Source of the DNA: Falsiroseomonas sp050563525
Lineage (GTDB): Bacteria > Pseudomonadota > Alphaproteobacteria > Acetobacterales > Acetobacteraceae
Assembly (NCBI RefSeq): GCF_050563525.1
Contig: NZ_JBNXUN010000001.1
Coordinates: forward strand, 846,012-910,011
Direction: 5' to 3'
Length of the DNA stretch: 64,000 nucleotides
Position 1 is the first letter of the stretch, and each line of letters opens with the position of its first letter. Made by a program: the position numbers and the translations under genes. Under the pieces are notes generated by a model that was given only the letters and a program-made list of their open reading frames with translations, was not told the origin of the DNA and did not search any database. Positions 16,746 to 25,432 of this stretch are shown here, one piece after another.

Positions 16746-17734
16746 GCTTTCACGTCCGGGTACAGACCCGCCGCGCGCGAGGCCTGCTTCGCCAGCGCGA
16801 CCAGCAGGTCGAGCTGCGGGGTCGGCGTGCCGGTCATCCGCGCCAGTTGCAGCGGGATTTCGAAGATGCCGTCGATCTCCATCGGCCGGCCGATCTCGAG
16901 GTCCTGCAGGATGGAGGGCTTGTGCGCCATGTTGGCGCCGGCCACGCGCTCGATTGCGGCATCGGGCAAGTGGATGCCGAGTGCTGCGGCAATCGCGCGG
17001 GCTTCCTCCGCGCTGCGCCGGGCGGCCTGGCGCAGCACCGGGTCGGCGAAGGTGTCGCGCACGCCGCGGCGGGACAGCACGGTGAGCGGGCCGTTGGACA
17101 GGTTCCCGAGCAGCTTGGACCAGACTTCGAAGCGGATGTCGGGCGTCACTGGCGAAGGCATGCCGCCGGCCGCCAAGACGGCTGAGATGGCCTGGGCGCG
17201 GGCGGAGACGGCGCCGTCCGGCTCGCCCAGGATGACGCGGATGTTGCCGTGTTCGGAATGCACCACGCCGGGGGCCACCACCTCGGCCGCGGAATAGACC
17301 ACGCCGCCGATGGTCCGGCCGATGCCGACGGCGCGTTCCAGCGCGCCGTCCGGGTCGACCTCCGGCAGCCGGCGGCCTTCGTGCGGGCCGGGTTGGGCCA
17401 GGAAGTACCACCAGGGGATGCCGTTCATCACGAAGGCGACGGCGGTATCCGGCCCCAGCAGCGGGGCGATGCCGGCAGCGACCGCGGGCAGCGCCGGGGC
17501 CTTGACGGTGACGATGACGGCATCCTGCGCGCCGAGGTCCGACGGGTTCTCGCTGGCCTTCGGGTGGCTGAGATGGGTGCCGTCATGGGCGTGGACGGTC
17601 AGGCCATTCGCCTGGATCGCCGCCAAGTGCGCGCCGCGCGCCACCAGCGAAACCTCAGCCCCGCCGCGCGCCAGGCGCGCCGCGATATGCCCGCCGATGG
17701 CGCCGGCGCCGTAGACGCAGATTTTCATAGGCAT
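16742..17734 (-). CDS. ketopantoate reductase family protein
   Basis: NADPH-dependent reductase of the ApbA/PanE family, 330 residues. The Rossmann motif ICVYGAGAIGGHIAARLA opens the protein, an N-x-x-K-like region (FEVWSKLLGNLSNGPLT) holds the catalytic Lys near 198 and the C-terminal helical domain follows. In this genome it lies in a transporter/amidohydrolase neighbourhood, so it may act on another 2-keto acid rather than ketopantoate. AGGGA lies 5 nt before the ATG at 17734. It is 13 bp downstream of the M20 amidohydrolase gene and probably co-transcribed with it. Confidence 0.84.
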   Translation of the reverse strand: MPMKICVYGAGAIGGHIAARLARGGAEVSLVARGAHLAAIQANGLTVHAHDGTHLSHPKASENPSDLGAQDAVIVTVKAPALPAVAAGIAPLLGPDTAVAFVMNGIPWWYFLAQPGPHEGRRLPEVDPDGALERAVGIGRTIGGVVYSAAEVVAPGVVHSEHGNIRVILGEPDGAVSARAQAISAVLAAGGMPSPVTPDIRFEVWSKLLGNLSNGPLTVLSRRGVRDTFADPVLRQAARRSAEEARAIAAALGIHLPDAAIERVAGANMAHKPSILQDLEIGRPMEIDGIFEIPLQLARMTGTPTPQLDLLVALAKQASRAAGLYPDVKA

Positions 17735-17747
17735 GGCCTTCCCTGGA

Positions 17748-18923
17748 TCAGGCGAGCAGTTCGAGCGCCGCGCGGGACAGCACCTGGACGCCGTTGCCGA
17801 TGCAGGCCTCGTCGGGCTGGTAGTGTGCGTTGTGCAGGCGGTCGTCACGGCCGGGGGCGCCGCTGCCGATGCGGAGGTGGAAGGACGGCGCGCGGGCGGC
17901 GAATTCGGAGAAATCCTCGGAGCCCATGGAGGGTTCGCCCTCCTCCGTCACGTCGCCGAACTGCGCGGCGACAGCGGCCAGCACCGGTCCCATCACCCGG
18001 TCGTCATTCACCAGTGGCGGCACCATGCGCTGGTAGTCCAGCGCGCACTCCACCCGCATCGCGACCTCCAGCCCCGCAGCGAGGCGGCGGATCGCCGATT
18101 CGGCGGTGGTGCGGGCGGCTTCGTGCAGGGTGCGGACGGTGCCCTTCAGGTGCACCCGTTCGGGGATGATGTTGTAGGTGGTGCCGCCGGTGAACTGGCC
18201 GATGGTGACGACGGCGGGGTGCAGCGGCCTGACCTCGCGGCTCACCACGGTCTGCACCTGCGCCACGAAGCTGCTGGCGGCGACGATCGGGTCGATGGCG
18301 GCGTAGGGGTGCGCCGCGTGGCCGGACTTGCCGCGCACGACCAGGTCAAAGCGGTCCGACGCCGCGAGGCAGGCGCCGCGGGCGAAGCCGAAGCGGCCGA
18401 CCGGCAGGTCCGGCTGGTTGTGGAAGCCGAGCGCGAGGTCCACCCCATCCGCCGCGCCATCGGCGATCATGGCGGCCGCGCCCTGCAGCACTTCCTCGGC
18501 CGGCTGGAACACGAGCCGCACGCGACCGGCCAGCATCGGCGCCAGGTCCTTCAGCAGGGCTGCGACGCCGAGCAGCGTGGCGGTGTGGATGTCGTGGCCG
18601 CAGGCGTGCATCTTGCCGGCGACCTGGCTGGCGAAGTCGAGGCCGGTCTCCTCGTGGATCGGCAGCGCGTCCATGTCCGCGCGGATGGCCAGGGTGGGTC
18701 CGGGGCGGCCACCCTCGATGGTGCCGATGACGCCGGTGCCGCCGAGTCCCGTGCGGTGCGGGATGCCCAGGCGCGCGAGTTCGGCGGCGACAATACCGGC
18801 GGTGCGCGTCTCCTCGAAGGCGAGTTCCGGATGCGTGTGGATGTCCCGCCGGATCGCAACCAGCGCGGGCGTGATCCGGGCGGTTTCCTCACGGATTCGG
18901 CGCTCCGGATCATTGATGCGCAT
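17748..18923 (-). CDS. M20 family amidohydrolase
   Basis: A 391-residue zinc-dependent amidohydrolase of the M20D type (hippurate/indole-acetyl amino acid hydrolase-like). Metal-site motifs are HTHPELAFEE near 35, ACGHDIHTA near 107, QPAEEVLQGA near 140 and the late GSEDFSEFA; GKSGHAAHPYAAIDP is the dimerisation-domain signature. A GTG five codons upstream (18938) is in frame, but GGAG lies 9 nt before the ATG at 18923, which I prefer. The gene is divergent from tctC, suggesting that it processes a compound imported by the Tct transporter. Confidence 0.87.
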   Translation of the reverse strand: MRINDPERRIREETARITPALVAIRRDIHTHPELAFEETRTAGIVAAELARLGIPHRTGLGGTGVIGTIEGGRPGPTLAIRADMDALPIHEETGLDFASQVAGKMHACGHDIHTATLLGVAALLKDLAPMLAGRVRLVFQPAEEVLQGAAAMIADGAADGVDLALGFHNQPDLPVGRFGFARGACLAASDRFDLVVRGKSGHAAHPYAAIDPIVAASSFVAQVQTVVSREVRPLHPAVVTIGQFTGGTTYNIIPERVHLKGTVRTLHEAARTTAESAIRRLAAGLEVAMRVECALDYQRMVPPLVNDDRVMGPVLAAVAAQFGDVTEEGEPSMGSEDFSEFAARAPSFHLRIGSGAPGRDDRLHNAHYQPDEACIGNGVQVLSRAALELLA

Positions 18924-19062
18924 TTCGGGTTGCTCCACGCAATTTCATGGCGCCATGGTAGGTGAAGAAGAGGTCATTACAAGGCCACCGGCTTGCGACG
19001 GCGGGAAGCACCGTGGCATAGGCTTAACAAAGCTCATTGGTCCAAGAATTGGGGAGACCTTC

Positions 19063-20052
19063 ATGTCCATGCGACTGACGCGACGGAGCCTGGTTGGCGC
19101 GACCGCCCTGGTGGCTGCGCCGGCCCTGCTCGCGCCGCGGCCGGCGCGGGCGCAGGGCTGGCCGAATGGCCCGATCCGGCTCGTGGTGCCCTTCGCGCCG
19201 GGCGGCAGCACGGACCTGTCGGCACGGCTGGTGGCGGATGGGTTGGCGCAGCGGCTTGGCGTTCCCGTGGTCGTGGAAAATCGGGCCGGAGCGGGGGCGA
19301 CAACCGGTAGCCAGATGGTCGCCGATGCGCCGCCGGACGGCCAGACCCTGGTGATGAGCAACATCGCCAGCCACGCCATCAGCCCGACGCTGTACGGCAA
19401 CCTGCGCTACGACCCGGTGCGGTCCTTCACGCACATCGCCATGGTCATCACCAACCCGTCGGTCTGGGTGGTGCATCCGCGAAGCGAGATCGCCAATCTG
19501 GCGGACCTGGTGCGGCTGGCGAAGACGCGGCAGGGCGGGCTCGACATGGCGTCCTCCGGCGCCGGGTCCTCCAACCACCTGCTGATGGTGCGGTTCTGCG
19601 AGCAGGCGGGCATCCCCTTCACCCATGTGCCGTTCCGCGGCGCCGGCCCGGCGATGACGGCGGTGATCGCGAACCAGGTGCCGATGATGTCGGACAGCCT
19701 GCCCTCCGCCGCTGGCCATATCCGCCAGGGCAGCGTGCGCGCCATCGCGATGAGCAGCGCGCAGCGCCACCCGGGCTTCCCGGGGGTGCCGACCTTCATC
19801 GAGCAGGGCTTCGACCTGTCCAGCACGTCCTGGTTCGCGCTTTCCGGCCCGGCCGGCATGGACCCGGGGGTGGTGCAGCGGCTGAACCGGGAGGTGAAGG
19901 CGGTGGTCGCGACGCCGGACAGCCAGCGGCGCTTCGCCGAGATGGGCGGCGCGCCCGGCGACATGACGCCGGAGGAGTTCACCGCCTTCGTGGCGGCGGA
20001 GGTCGCGCGCTGGGCGCCGGTGGTGCGCGCATCCGGCGCGACGGTCGGCTGA
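19063..20052 (+). CDS. tctC: tripartite tricarboxylate transporter substrate-binding protein
   Basis: Periplasmic Bug/TctC-type binding protein, 329 residues. A twin-arginine-like signal (TRRSLVGATALVAAPALLAPR) ends near PARAQG at about 31. The family signature PIRLVVPFAPGGSTDLSARL follows, with KGKPGG-type segments near 130 (SSGAGSSNHLL). The ligand cannot be read from sequence; these proteins bind carboxylates. GGGGAG is 9 nt before the ATG. It is the first gene of the tctC-tctB-tctA unit, with an unusual 212-bp structured gap to tctB. Confidence 0.9.
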   Translation: MSMRLTRRSLVGATALVAAPALLAPRPARAQGWPNGPIRLVVPFAPGGSTDLSARLVADGLAQRLGVPVVVENRAGAGATTGSQMVADAPPDGQTLVMSNIASHAISPTLYGNLRYDPVRSFTHIAMVITNPSVWVVHPRSEIANLADLVRLAKTRQGGLDMASSGAGSSNHLLMVRFCEQAGIPFTHVPFRGAGPAMTAVIANQVPMMSDSLPSAAGHIRQGSVRAIAMSSAQRHPGFPGVPTFIEQGFDLSSTSWFALSGPAGMDPGVVQRLNREVKAVVATPDSQRRFAEMGGAPGDMTPEEFTAFVAAEVARWAPVVRASGATVG

Positions 20053-20136
20053 TGGCCCGGGACGATGTGATTCGGCTGGTGTCCTGACCTTTCGCGGTTG
20101 GCGCGGCAGCCGGGCTTGTCTAGGGTCTGCCGGGTT

Positions 20137-20245
20137 AAGGCGGGTAAGGCGGGTGACGGACCTGCCGCCCGGAGGCAGGCACGGGTGACGCGGCGCTGGG
20201 GCCGCGCCACCCGATTGGCGTAACTGGATCGGGCCGCATGCGGCC
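20137..20245. repeat. structured spacer between tctC and tctB
   Basis: The 212-bp gap (20053-20264) holds a tandem 9-bp repeat AAGGCGGGT x2 (20137-20154), a perfect hairpin CCTGCC-N7-GGCAGG (20161-20179), an 11-bp hairpin with one mismatch (20183-20194 pairing with 20201-20212, 6-nt loop) and a 14-bp palindrome GGCCGCATGCGGCC (20232-20245). No T-run follows. Such structures between binding-protein and permease genes often stabilise the upstream mRNA; that role is inferred. Confidence 0.5.
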
Positions 20246-20264
20246 GGCAGCAACTGAGGTGCGG

Positions 20265-20717
20265 ATGAAGATCAACGCGAGAGACCTGACGGCGGGGCTG
20301 ATGCTCCTGGCAATTGCCGCCGCGGGGTTGTGGTTGAACACGGACCACACGCTGGGCGACGCGCGCCGCATGGGCCCCGGCTACATGCCGTTGCTGGCCT
20401 TTGGCACGCTGTTCGGCCTTGGGGCCGTGGTCTCCATCATGGCGCTGTTCAGCGGCCCGGACCCTCTGGAGCGCTGGGCCTTCCGGGAACTCACCCTGAT
20501 CCTGGTCGCGCTGTGCGTCTTCGGGCTGATCCTGGAAAAGGCCGGGCTGTTCCTGACGCTGGCCGTCACCATCGGCATCTCGACCCTGGCCGACCGGACG
20601 CACAAGCCGCTCGGCGTCCTCGGGCTGACCGTCTTCCTGATGGCGCTGTGCTGGTTCGTGTTCATCTACGAACTCGACATCCGGATCAGCGTCTGGCCAA
20701 CCGTGTTCGGGTACTGA
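20265..20717 (+). CDS. tctB: TctB family small membrane subunit
   Basis: Small integral membrane subunit of the tripartite tricarboxylate transporter, 150 residues. Four hydrophobic helices are visible (about 8-24, 40-58, 73-105 as two, 115-138), and the GPGYMP motif (RRMGPGYMPLLAF) near residue 36 is the family hallmark. The ATG at 20265 follows TGAGGTGCGG; a longer reading from 20238 would run through a palindrome and is rejected. It is 13 bp upstream of tctA. Confidence 0.87.
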   Translation: MKINARDLTAGLMLLAIAAAGLWLNTDHTLGDARRMGPGYMPLLAFGTLFGLGAVVSIMALFSGPDPLERWAFRELTLILVALCVFGLILEKAGLFLTLAVTIGISTLADRTHKPLGVLGLTVFLMALCWFVFIYELDIRISVWPTVFGY

Positions 20718-20730
20718 GGGACAGATATCG

Positions 20731-22239
20731 ATGGAAACCCTCTTCACGAACCTGGCCCTCGGGTTCAGCGTTGCCTTCAGCTTCGAGAACCTGGCCTTTG
20801 CGCTGCTCGGGGCCTTCATCGGCACCGCGATCGGCGTGCTGCCGGGCATCGGGCCGGTCGCCACCATCTCCCTGCTGCTGCCGATCACCTTCGGCATGTC
20901 GCCGACCACCGCCATCATCATGCTCGCCGGCATCTACTACGGCGCGCAGTATGGTGGCTCGACCACGGCCATCCTGCTGAATCTGCCAGGCGAGGTCAGT
21001 TCGGTCGTCACCGTCATCGAAGGCTACAAGATGGCGCGGAACGGGCGGGCGGGGGCGGCGCTGGCCACCGCGGCGCTCGGCAGCTTCTTCGCCGGGTCCG
21101 TGGCCACCGTCGTCGTCGCGGCCTCCGGCCCGCTGCTCACCTCCGTCGCGCTGTCCTTCGGACCGGCCGACTACTTCTCCCTGATGTTCCTCGGCCTGAT
21201 TATCTCCGCCGTGCTGGCGCAGGGCTCGGTGATCAAGGGCGTCGCCATGGTGGCGCTGGGCGTCAGCCTCGGCATGGTCGGCACCGACGTGCAGACCGGC
21301 CAGCAGCGCTTCACCTTCGGCATTCCGGAACTGTCGGATGGCGTCGGCTTCGTCGCCATCGCCATGGGCATGTTCGGCATTGCCGAGATCGTGCTGAACC
21401 TGGAGCGTCCGGAATCGCGCAACGTGCTGACCCACAAGGTCGGCAGCCTGTTCCTGACGCGCGAGGAATTCCGCCGCGCCGTCCCCTCCGTACTGCGCGG
21501 CACGGTGCTCGGCACGGTGCTGGGCATCCTGCCGGGTGGTGGCGCCTCTCTGTCCTCCTTCGGCTCCTACATGCTGGAGCGGAAGGTCTCGAAGAACCGG
21601 CACCTGTTCGGCACCGGCGCGATCGAGGGCGTTGCGGGGCCGGAGGCGGCGAACAATGCCGCGGCGCAGTCCAGCTTCATCCCGCTGCTGACGCTGGGCA
21701 TCCCGGCCAACGCCGTGATGGCGCTGATGGTCGGCGCGCTGATCATCCAGGGCATCCAGCCTGGCCCGCGCATGGTGGAAGCGCAGCCGGACCTGTTCTG
21801 GGGCCTGATCTGCTCCATGTGGGTCGGCAACCTGATGCTGCTGGTCATCAACCTGCCGATGATCGGCATGTGGGTGAAGCTGCTGGAAGTGCCGTATCGC
21901 CACCTGTACCCGGCGATCATGATCTTCTGCGCGATCGGCATCTATTCCATCAACAACAACGTCTTCGACGTCTACCTGATGGTGCTGTTCGGGCTGTTCG
22001 GCTACCTCTGCTCCAAGCTCAAGCTCGAAGGCGCGCCGCTGCTGATCGGCTTCGTGCTCGGGCCAATGATGGAAGAACACCTGCGCCGCGCCATGCTGCT
22101 GTCGCGCGGCGACGTGATGGTGTTCATCGAGCGGCCGATCTCCGCCACCATGCTCGGCATCGCCGCCCTCGCGATCCTGGCCATGGCGTTGCCAAGCCTG
22201 CGCTCCGGCAAGGAAAAGGCGATGGCCGAGGGCGGCTGA
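20731..22239 (+). CDS. tctA: TctA family large membrane subunit
   Basis: Large permease of the tripartite tricarboxylate transporter, 502 residues with about 11-12 transmembrane helices. The signature GVLPGIGPVATISLLLPITF is at about 36-56; YYGAQYGGSTTAILLNLPGE near 70 and a second half-repeat GILPGGGASLSSFGSYMLE near 265 show the internal duplication of this family. ASLGIPANAVMAL-like (LTLGIPANAVMALMVG) is also present. It is driven by ion gradients. A strong terminator-like hairpin follows the gene. Confidence 0.93.
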   Translation: METLFTNLALGFSVAFSFENLAFALLGAFIGTAIGVLPGIGPVATISLLLPITFGMSPTTAIIMLAGIYYGAQYGGSTTAILLNLPGEVSSVVTVIEGYKMARNGRAGAALATAALGSFFAGSVATVVVAASGPLLTSVALSFGPADYFSLMFLGLIISAVLAQGSVIKGVAMVALGVSLGMVGTDVQTGQQRFTFGIPELSDGVGFVAIAMGMFGIAEIVLNLERPESRNVLTHKVGSLFLTREEFRRAVPSVLRGTVLGTVLGILPGGGASLSSFGSYMLERKVSKNRHLFGTGAIEGVAGPEAANNAAAQSSFIPLLTLGIPANAVMALMVGALIIQGIQPGPRMVEAQPDLFWGLICSMWVGNLMLLVINLPMIGMWVKLLEVPYRHLYPAIMIFCAIGIYSINNNVFDVYLMVLFGLFGYLCSKLKLEGAPLLIGFVLGPMMEEHLRRAMLLSRGDVMVFIERPISATMLGIAALAILAMALPSLRSGKEKAMAEGG

Positions 22240-22263
22240 GGCTTTTTCTGAGCGCCACGAAAC

Positions 22264-22296
22264 GGGGGCCGTCCTGCGAGGGACGGCCCCTTCTTC
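22264..22296 (+). terminator. intrinsic terminator-like hairpin after tctA
   Basis: GGGGCCGTCC (22265-22274), 6-nt loop, GGACGGCCCC (22281-22290), a perfect 10-bp GC-rich stem, then TTCTTCATTC. It lies 25 bp after the tctA stop and 19 bp before the next gene, so it separates the transporter from the SDR or attenuates read-through. Confidence 0.7.
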
Positions 22297-22314
22297 ATTC
22301 CAGGAGAACTCGAC

Positions 22315-23067
22315 ATGGACCTGCAACTGGCCGGTAAGGTCGCGCTGGTGACCGGCGCCTCCGCCGGGCTCGGCCGCAGCATCGCGCGCCTGCTGGCGGA
22401 GGAAGGCTGCCGCCTGGCGCTGCTCGCCCGCCGCATGAACCGGTTGGAGGATTTCGCGGCCACCCTGCCCGCCAGCGCGGAGCCGCTGCTGCTGGCGGAG
22501 GACGTGACCGACCCCGGCGCCGCCGCCCGCAGCCGCGATGCCGTGCTGGCCCGATTCGGGCGCTGCGATATCCTGGTGAACAATGCCGGCGGCAGCCGTC
22601 CGCAGACCGACCTGGGGCCCGATGACGTCTGGCAGGAGTCGATGGAGATCAACTTCCACGCCGGCCGCCGCATGGCGCATGCGCTGATCCCTTCCATGCA
22701 GGCGGCCGGGTACGGCCGCATCGTCAACATCACCGGCAGTGACGAGCCGCACATCATCAACGCGGCCAACGCGCCCAACGGCGCCGTGCATATCTGGGCC
22801 AAGGCGCTGTCCCGGCAGCTGGGCCGGGACGGCATCACGGTGAACTGCGTGCCGCCCGGCCGCCTGCGATCCGAGCAGATCGATGCCCGCATCCTGCCGA
22901 CGGAGGAGGCGCGGCGTGACTGGGCGGCGCGGGAGGTGCCGGTGGGCTTCATCGGCGAGCCCGATGACCTCGGCGTGCTGGTGGTGTTCCTATGCTCCCC
23001 GCGGGCGCGCTACATCACCGGGCAGGTCGTGCATGTGGATGGCGGCACGCATCGCTTCAGCCACTGA
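22315..23067 (+). CDS. SDR family protein lacking the catalytic tyrosine
   Basis: A 250-residue short-chain dehydrogenase/reductase. The cofactor motif TGASAGLG (13-20), DVTD near 63 and NNAGG (89-93) are intact, as is the C-terminal ITGQVVHVDGG. The active site is altered: the Y-x-x-x-K motif reads H-I-W-A-K (His159, Lys163), after Ser142. NAD(P) binding is probable, but normal catalysis is uncertain. AGGAG lies 9 nt before the ATG. Neighbouring tct genes suggest metabolism of an imported carboxylate, although a terminator lies between. Confidence 0.83.
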   Translation: MDLQLAGKVALVTGASAGLGRSIARLLAEEGCRLALLARRMNRLEDFAATLPASAEPLLLAEDVTDPGAAARSRDAVLARFGRCDILVNNAGGSRPQTDLGPDDVWQESMEINFHAGRRMAHALIPSMQAAGYGRIVNITGSDEPHIINAANAPNGAVHIWAKALSRQLGRDGITVNCVPPGRLRSEQIDARILPTEEARRDWAAREVPVGFIGEPDDLGVLVVFLCSPRARYITGQVVHVDGGTHRFSH

Positions 23068-23135
23068 CCCGCGTAACGGGCAAGCCTGGGGAACCCATCA
23101 GGGTCTAGGCTGCCGGCGGATCCGGATGACCCGCC

Positions 23136-23627
23136 ATGACCGATGCCAAGCCGACCCATCTGCGCCGCACCATCGCCCGCGCGAAGCGGCGCCGCGCCAA
23201 TGCGGCCCTGCCGCGTGCGGCCACCCTGCCCGACCGCCTGGCCGATGCGGTCGCGGCGCGGGTCGGGTCGTGGCGCTTCATCCTGGTGCAGTCAGGGCTG
23301 CTGGTCGCCTGGATCACGGCCAATGCGCTGGTCGGCCCGGGCGGCTGGGACCCCTACCCCTTCATCCTGCTCAACCTCGTCCTGTCCTTCCAGGCCGCCT
23401 ACACGGCGCCCATCATCATGATGAGCCAGAACCGGCAGAATGGGCTCGATCGTGACCGATCTGTCGCCGACTACCAGGTGAACCTTCGCGCCGAGGCCGA
23501 AATCACGCTGCTGCACGAAAAAATCGACCTGCTGCGGGAGCAGCAATTGACGGAGATCACTGACCTGCTGCGCCGGGCACTGGATCGTATCGAGGCGTTG
23601 GAGGCTGCACGGGGGACATCGTCATGA
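23136..23627 (+). CDS. DUF1003 membrane protein
   Basis: A 163-residue protein with a basic N-terminus, two transmembrane helices (about 48-66 and 77-93) and a C-terminal amphipathic helix. The family signature WDPYPFILLNLVLSFQAAYTAP (in part: DPYPFILLNLVLS) and IMMSQNRQ near 95 are clear, as is the Asp-rich DRDRSVADYQVNLRAE. The function is unknown. Its stop overlaps the start of a 52-residue membrane protein (ATGA). Confidence 0.85.
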   Translation: MTDAKPTHLRRTIARAKRRRANAALPRAATLPDRLADAVAARVGSWRFILVQSGLLVAWITANALVGPGGWDPYPFILLNLVLSFQAAYTAPIIMMSQNRQNGLDRDRSVADYQVNLRAEAEITLLHEKIDLLREQQLTEITDLLRRALDRIEALEAARGTSS

Positions 23628-23782
23628 CCTGGTTGGTGCGGGGCCTGCTGCTGGCCGCCGGTGCGATCGCCGCGTTGTTCGTGGCGCGGGATGCGCCGAA
23701 CTTCGCAGTGGTGGAGGGCATGGTGGCAGTGGTGCTGGTCGCCGGGATCGTACTGGCGGTGGCGCTGACCCGGCGGAAATAG
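23624..23782 (+). CDS. small two-helix membrane protein
   Basis: A 52-residue protein beginning MTWLVRGLLLAAGAIAALFV. Two hydrophobic helices (about 4-20 and 29-47) flank a short loop ARDAPNFAVVEG; the end is basic (LTRRK). Its ATG overlaps the DUF1003 stop by 4 bp, strong support that it is real and co-translated. No family is recognised; it resembles small alphaproteobacterial membrane proteins annotated as hypothetical. Confidence 0.6.
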   Translation: MTWLVRGLLLAAGAIAALFVARDAPNFAVVEGMVAVVLVAGIVLAVALTRRK

Positions 23783-23863
23783 GCGCGCTTTCCGCCGGTA
23801 CGCTGGCGGCCATCGCGGGAACGGGCTTGCCTCCGCCCCGGCTTGCCCGGATACGCTGGACCC

Positions 23864-25432
23864 ATGGAAATCGTGCAGGCCGTGCTGGCCCTGATCGCGG
23901 CCTGCATCGGCTTCGCGCTGATCGCCCGCCGGCTGAACCTGCCCTACGCCATCATCCTGGTGCTGGGCGGCATGGTGCTGGCCTTCATCCCCGGCCTGCC
24001 AAGCGTGACGCTGGACCCGCAGATCGCGCTGGCCTTCTTCCTGCCGCCGTTGTTGCAGGGCAGTGCCTGGCGAACGGATTGGCGGGCCTTCCGGACCAAC
24101 CTGCGGCCGATTCTGCTGCTCGCCATCGGTGCCGTGCTGTTCAGCGCGGCCTGCGTCGCAGTGGTGGCGAAGCTGCTGATCCCGGACCTGCCCTGGGCGG
24201 CGGCGGTGGCGCTGGGGGCCATCGTGGCGCCGCCGGATGCGGTGGCGGCGGCGGCCGTGCTCAGCCGGCTGCCGATGCCGCGCCGCCTGGTGACGGTGCT
24301 GGAGGGCGAGAGCCTGGTGAACGACGCGACGGCCCTGGTGCTGTATCGGTTCGCCATCGCGGCCGTCGCCGTGGGCGGCATCTCGTTCGGGGAAGCCGCC
24401 GGAAGCTTCGTGCTGGTCGCCATCGGCGGCATGGTGGTCGGCTGGTTGTTCGGCTGGCTGGCGGACCATGCCTTCCGGCGGCTGCGCGATCCGCTGCTGG
24501 AGATCTCCGCCAGCTTCGTGGCCTGCTTCGGCAGCTTCCTGGCGGCCGACGCCATCGGGCTCTCGGGCGTGATCGCCGTGGTCACCACCGGGCTGATGCT
24601 GGGGCAGTTGCAGCACCGCTCGCTGAGCCCGGCCAGCCGGTTGAGCGCGCAGGCCGTGTGGGCCTTCGTGGAATTCGTGCTGACCAGCCTGATCTTCATC
24701 CTGGCCGGGCTGCAACTGCGCGCCATCCTGGAGCGGCTCGGGGAGCGTGGCGTGCTGGAACTGGCGGTGCTGGCGGTGGCGGTCTCGGTCGCGCTGATCG
24801 GAAGCCGGTTCCTGTGGGTGTTTCCGACCGCGCTGGTTCCGGGGGCGCTGCCGGGTCCGGATGGCAGGCGGGCGCCGGTCTCGCACATGGTTGTGGTGTC
24901 CTGGTGCGGGATGCGCGGCGTGGTCTCGCTGGCTGCGGCGCTGGCGCTGCCGCTGGATTTCCCGGAACGCGACCTGATGGTGTTCCTCGCCTTCTGCGCC
25001 ATCCTGGCGACGCTGGTGTTGCAGGGCACCACGCTTGAATGGGTGATCCGCCGGCTTGGGGTGGCGGAGAAGCGCGTCGCGGGAATGCCGCCGACGGAGG
25101 CGCAGGCCCGGCGCCATGTCGCCCGCGCCAGTCTGGCCGAGGTGGAGCAGCGGGCGGAGGACATCCTGGAAGGTGCCGTGGCGCGCGACCTGCTGGCCGA
25201 GTACCGGGAGAAGGCGCGGGTGTTTCACGGCGTCGCCGATGGCGGCGGGCATGCGGAGTTGGAGGCGCGGATGCGCATCCGCCTGGCGGCCCTGCGGGCC
25301 GGCCGCGCCGCGCTGCTGGACCAGCACCGCGATGGCGCCTTCAATGACATGATGCTGACCAGCCTGGAGCAGGAAATGGACCTGGAGGAACTGCGCATCC
25401 TGCGCCTGCTCGGTGCGACCCCCGCCGCATGA
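23864..25432 (+). CDS. Na+/H+ antiporter, NhaP/CPA1 type
   Basis: A 522-residue monovalent cation/proton antiporter. About 12 transmembrane helices fill residues 1-400. The CPA1 ion-site motifs are present: GAIVAPPDAVAAAAVL near 120 and EGESLVNDATALVLYRFA near 147, whose Asn-Asp pair is the transport site. The C-terminal 120 residues are a cytoplasmic helical tail (HVARASLAEVEQRAEDIL). The start at 23864 gives a proper first membrane helix. Its stop overlaps the start of the helicase gene (ATGA). Confidence 0.9.
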   Translation: MEIVQAVLALIAACIGFALIARRLNLPYAIILVLGGMVLAFIPGLPSVTLDPQIALAFFLPPLLQGSAWRTDWRAFRTNLRPILLLAIGAVLFSAACVAVVAKLLIPDLPWAAAVALGAIVAPPDAVAAAAVLSRLPMPRRLVTVLEGESLVNDATALVLYRFAIAAVAVGGISFGEAAGSFVLVAIGGMVVGWLFGWLADHAFRRLRDPLLEISASFVACFGSFLAADAIGLSGVIAVVTTGLMLGQLQHRSLSPASRLSAQAVWAFVEFVLTSLIFILAGLQLRAILERLGERGVLELAVLAVAVSVALIGSRFLWVFPTALVPGALPGPDGRRAPVSHMVVVSWCGMRGVVSLAAALALPLDFPERDLMVFLAFCAILATLVLQGTTLEWVIRRLGVAEKRVAGMPPTEAQARRHVARASLAEVEQRAEDILEGAVARDLLAEYREKARVFHGVADGGGHAELEARMRIRLAALRAGRAALLDQHRDGAFNDMMLTSLEQEMDLEELRILRLLGATPAA

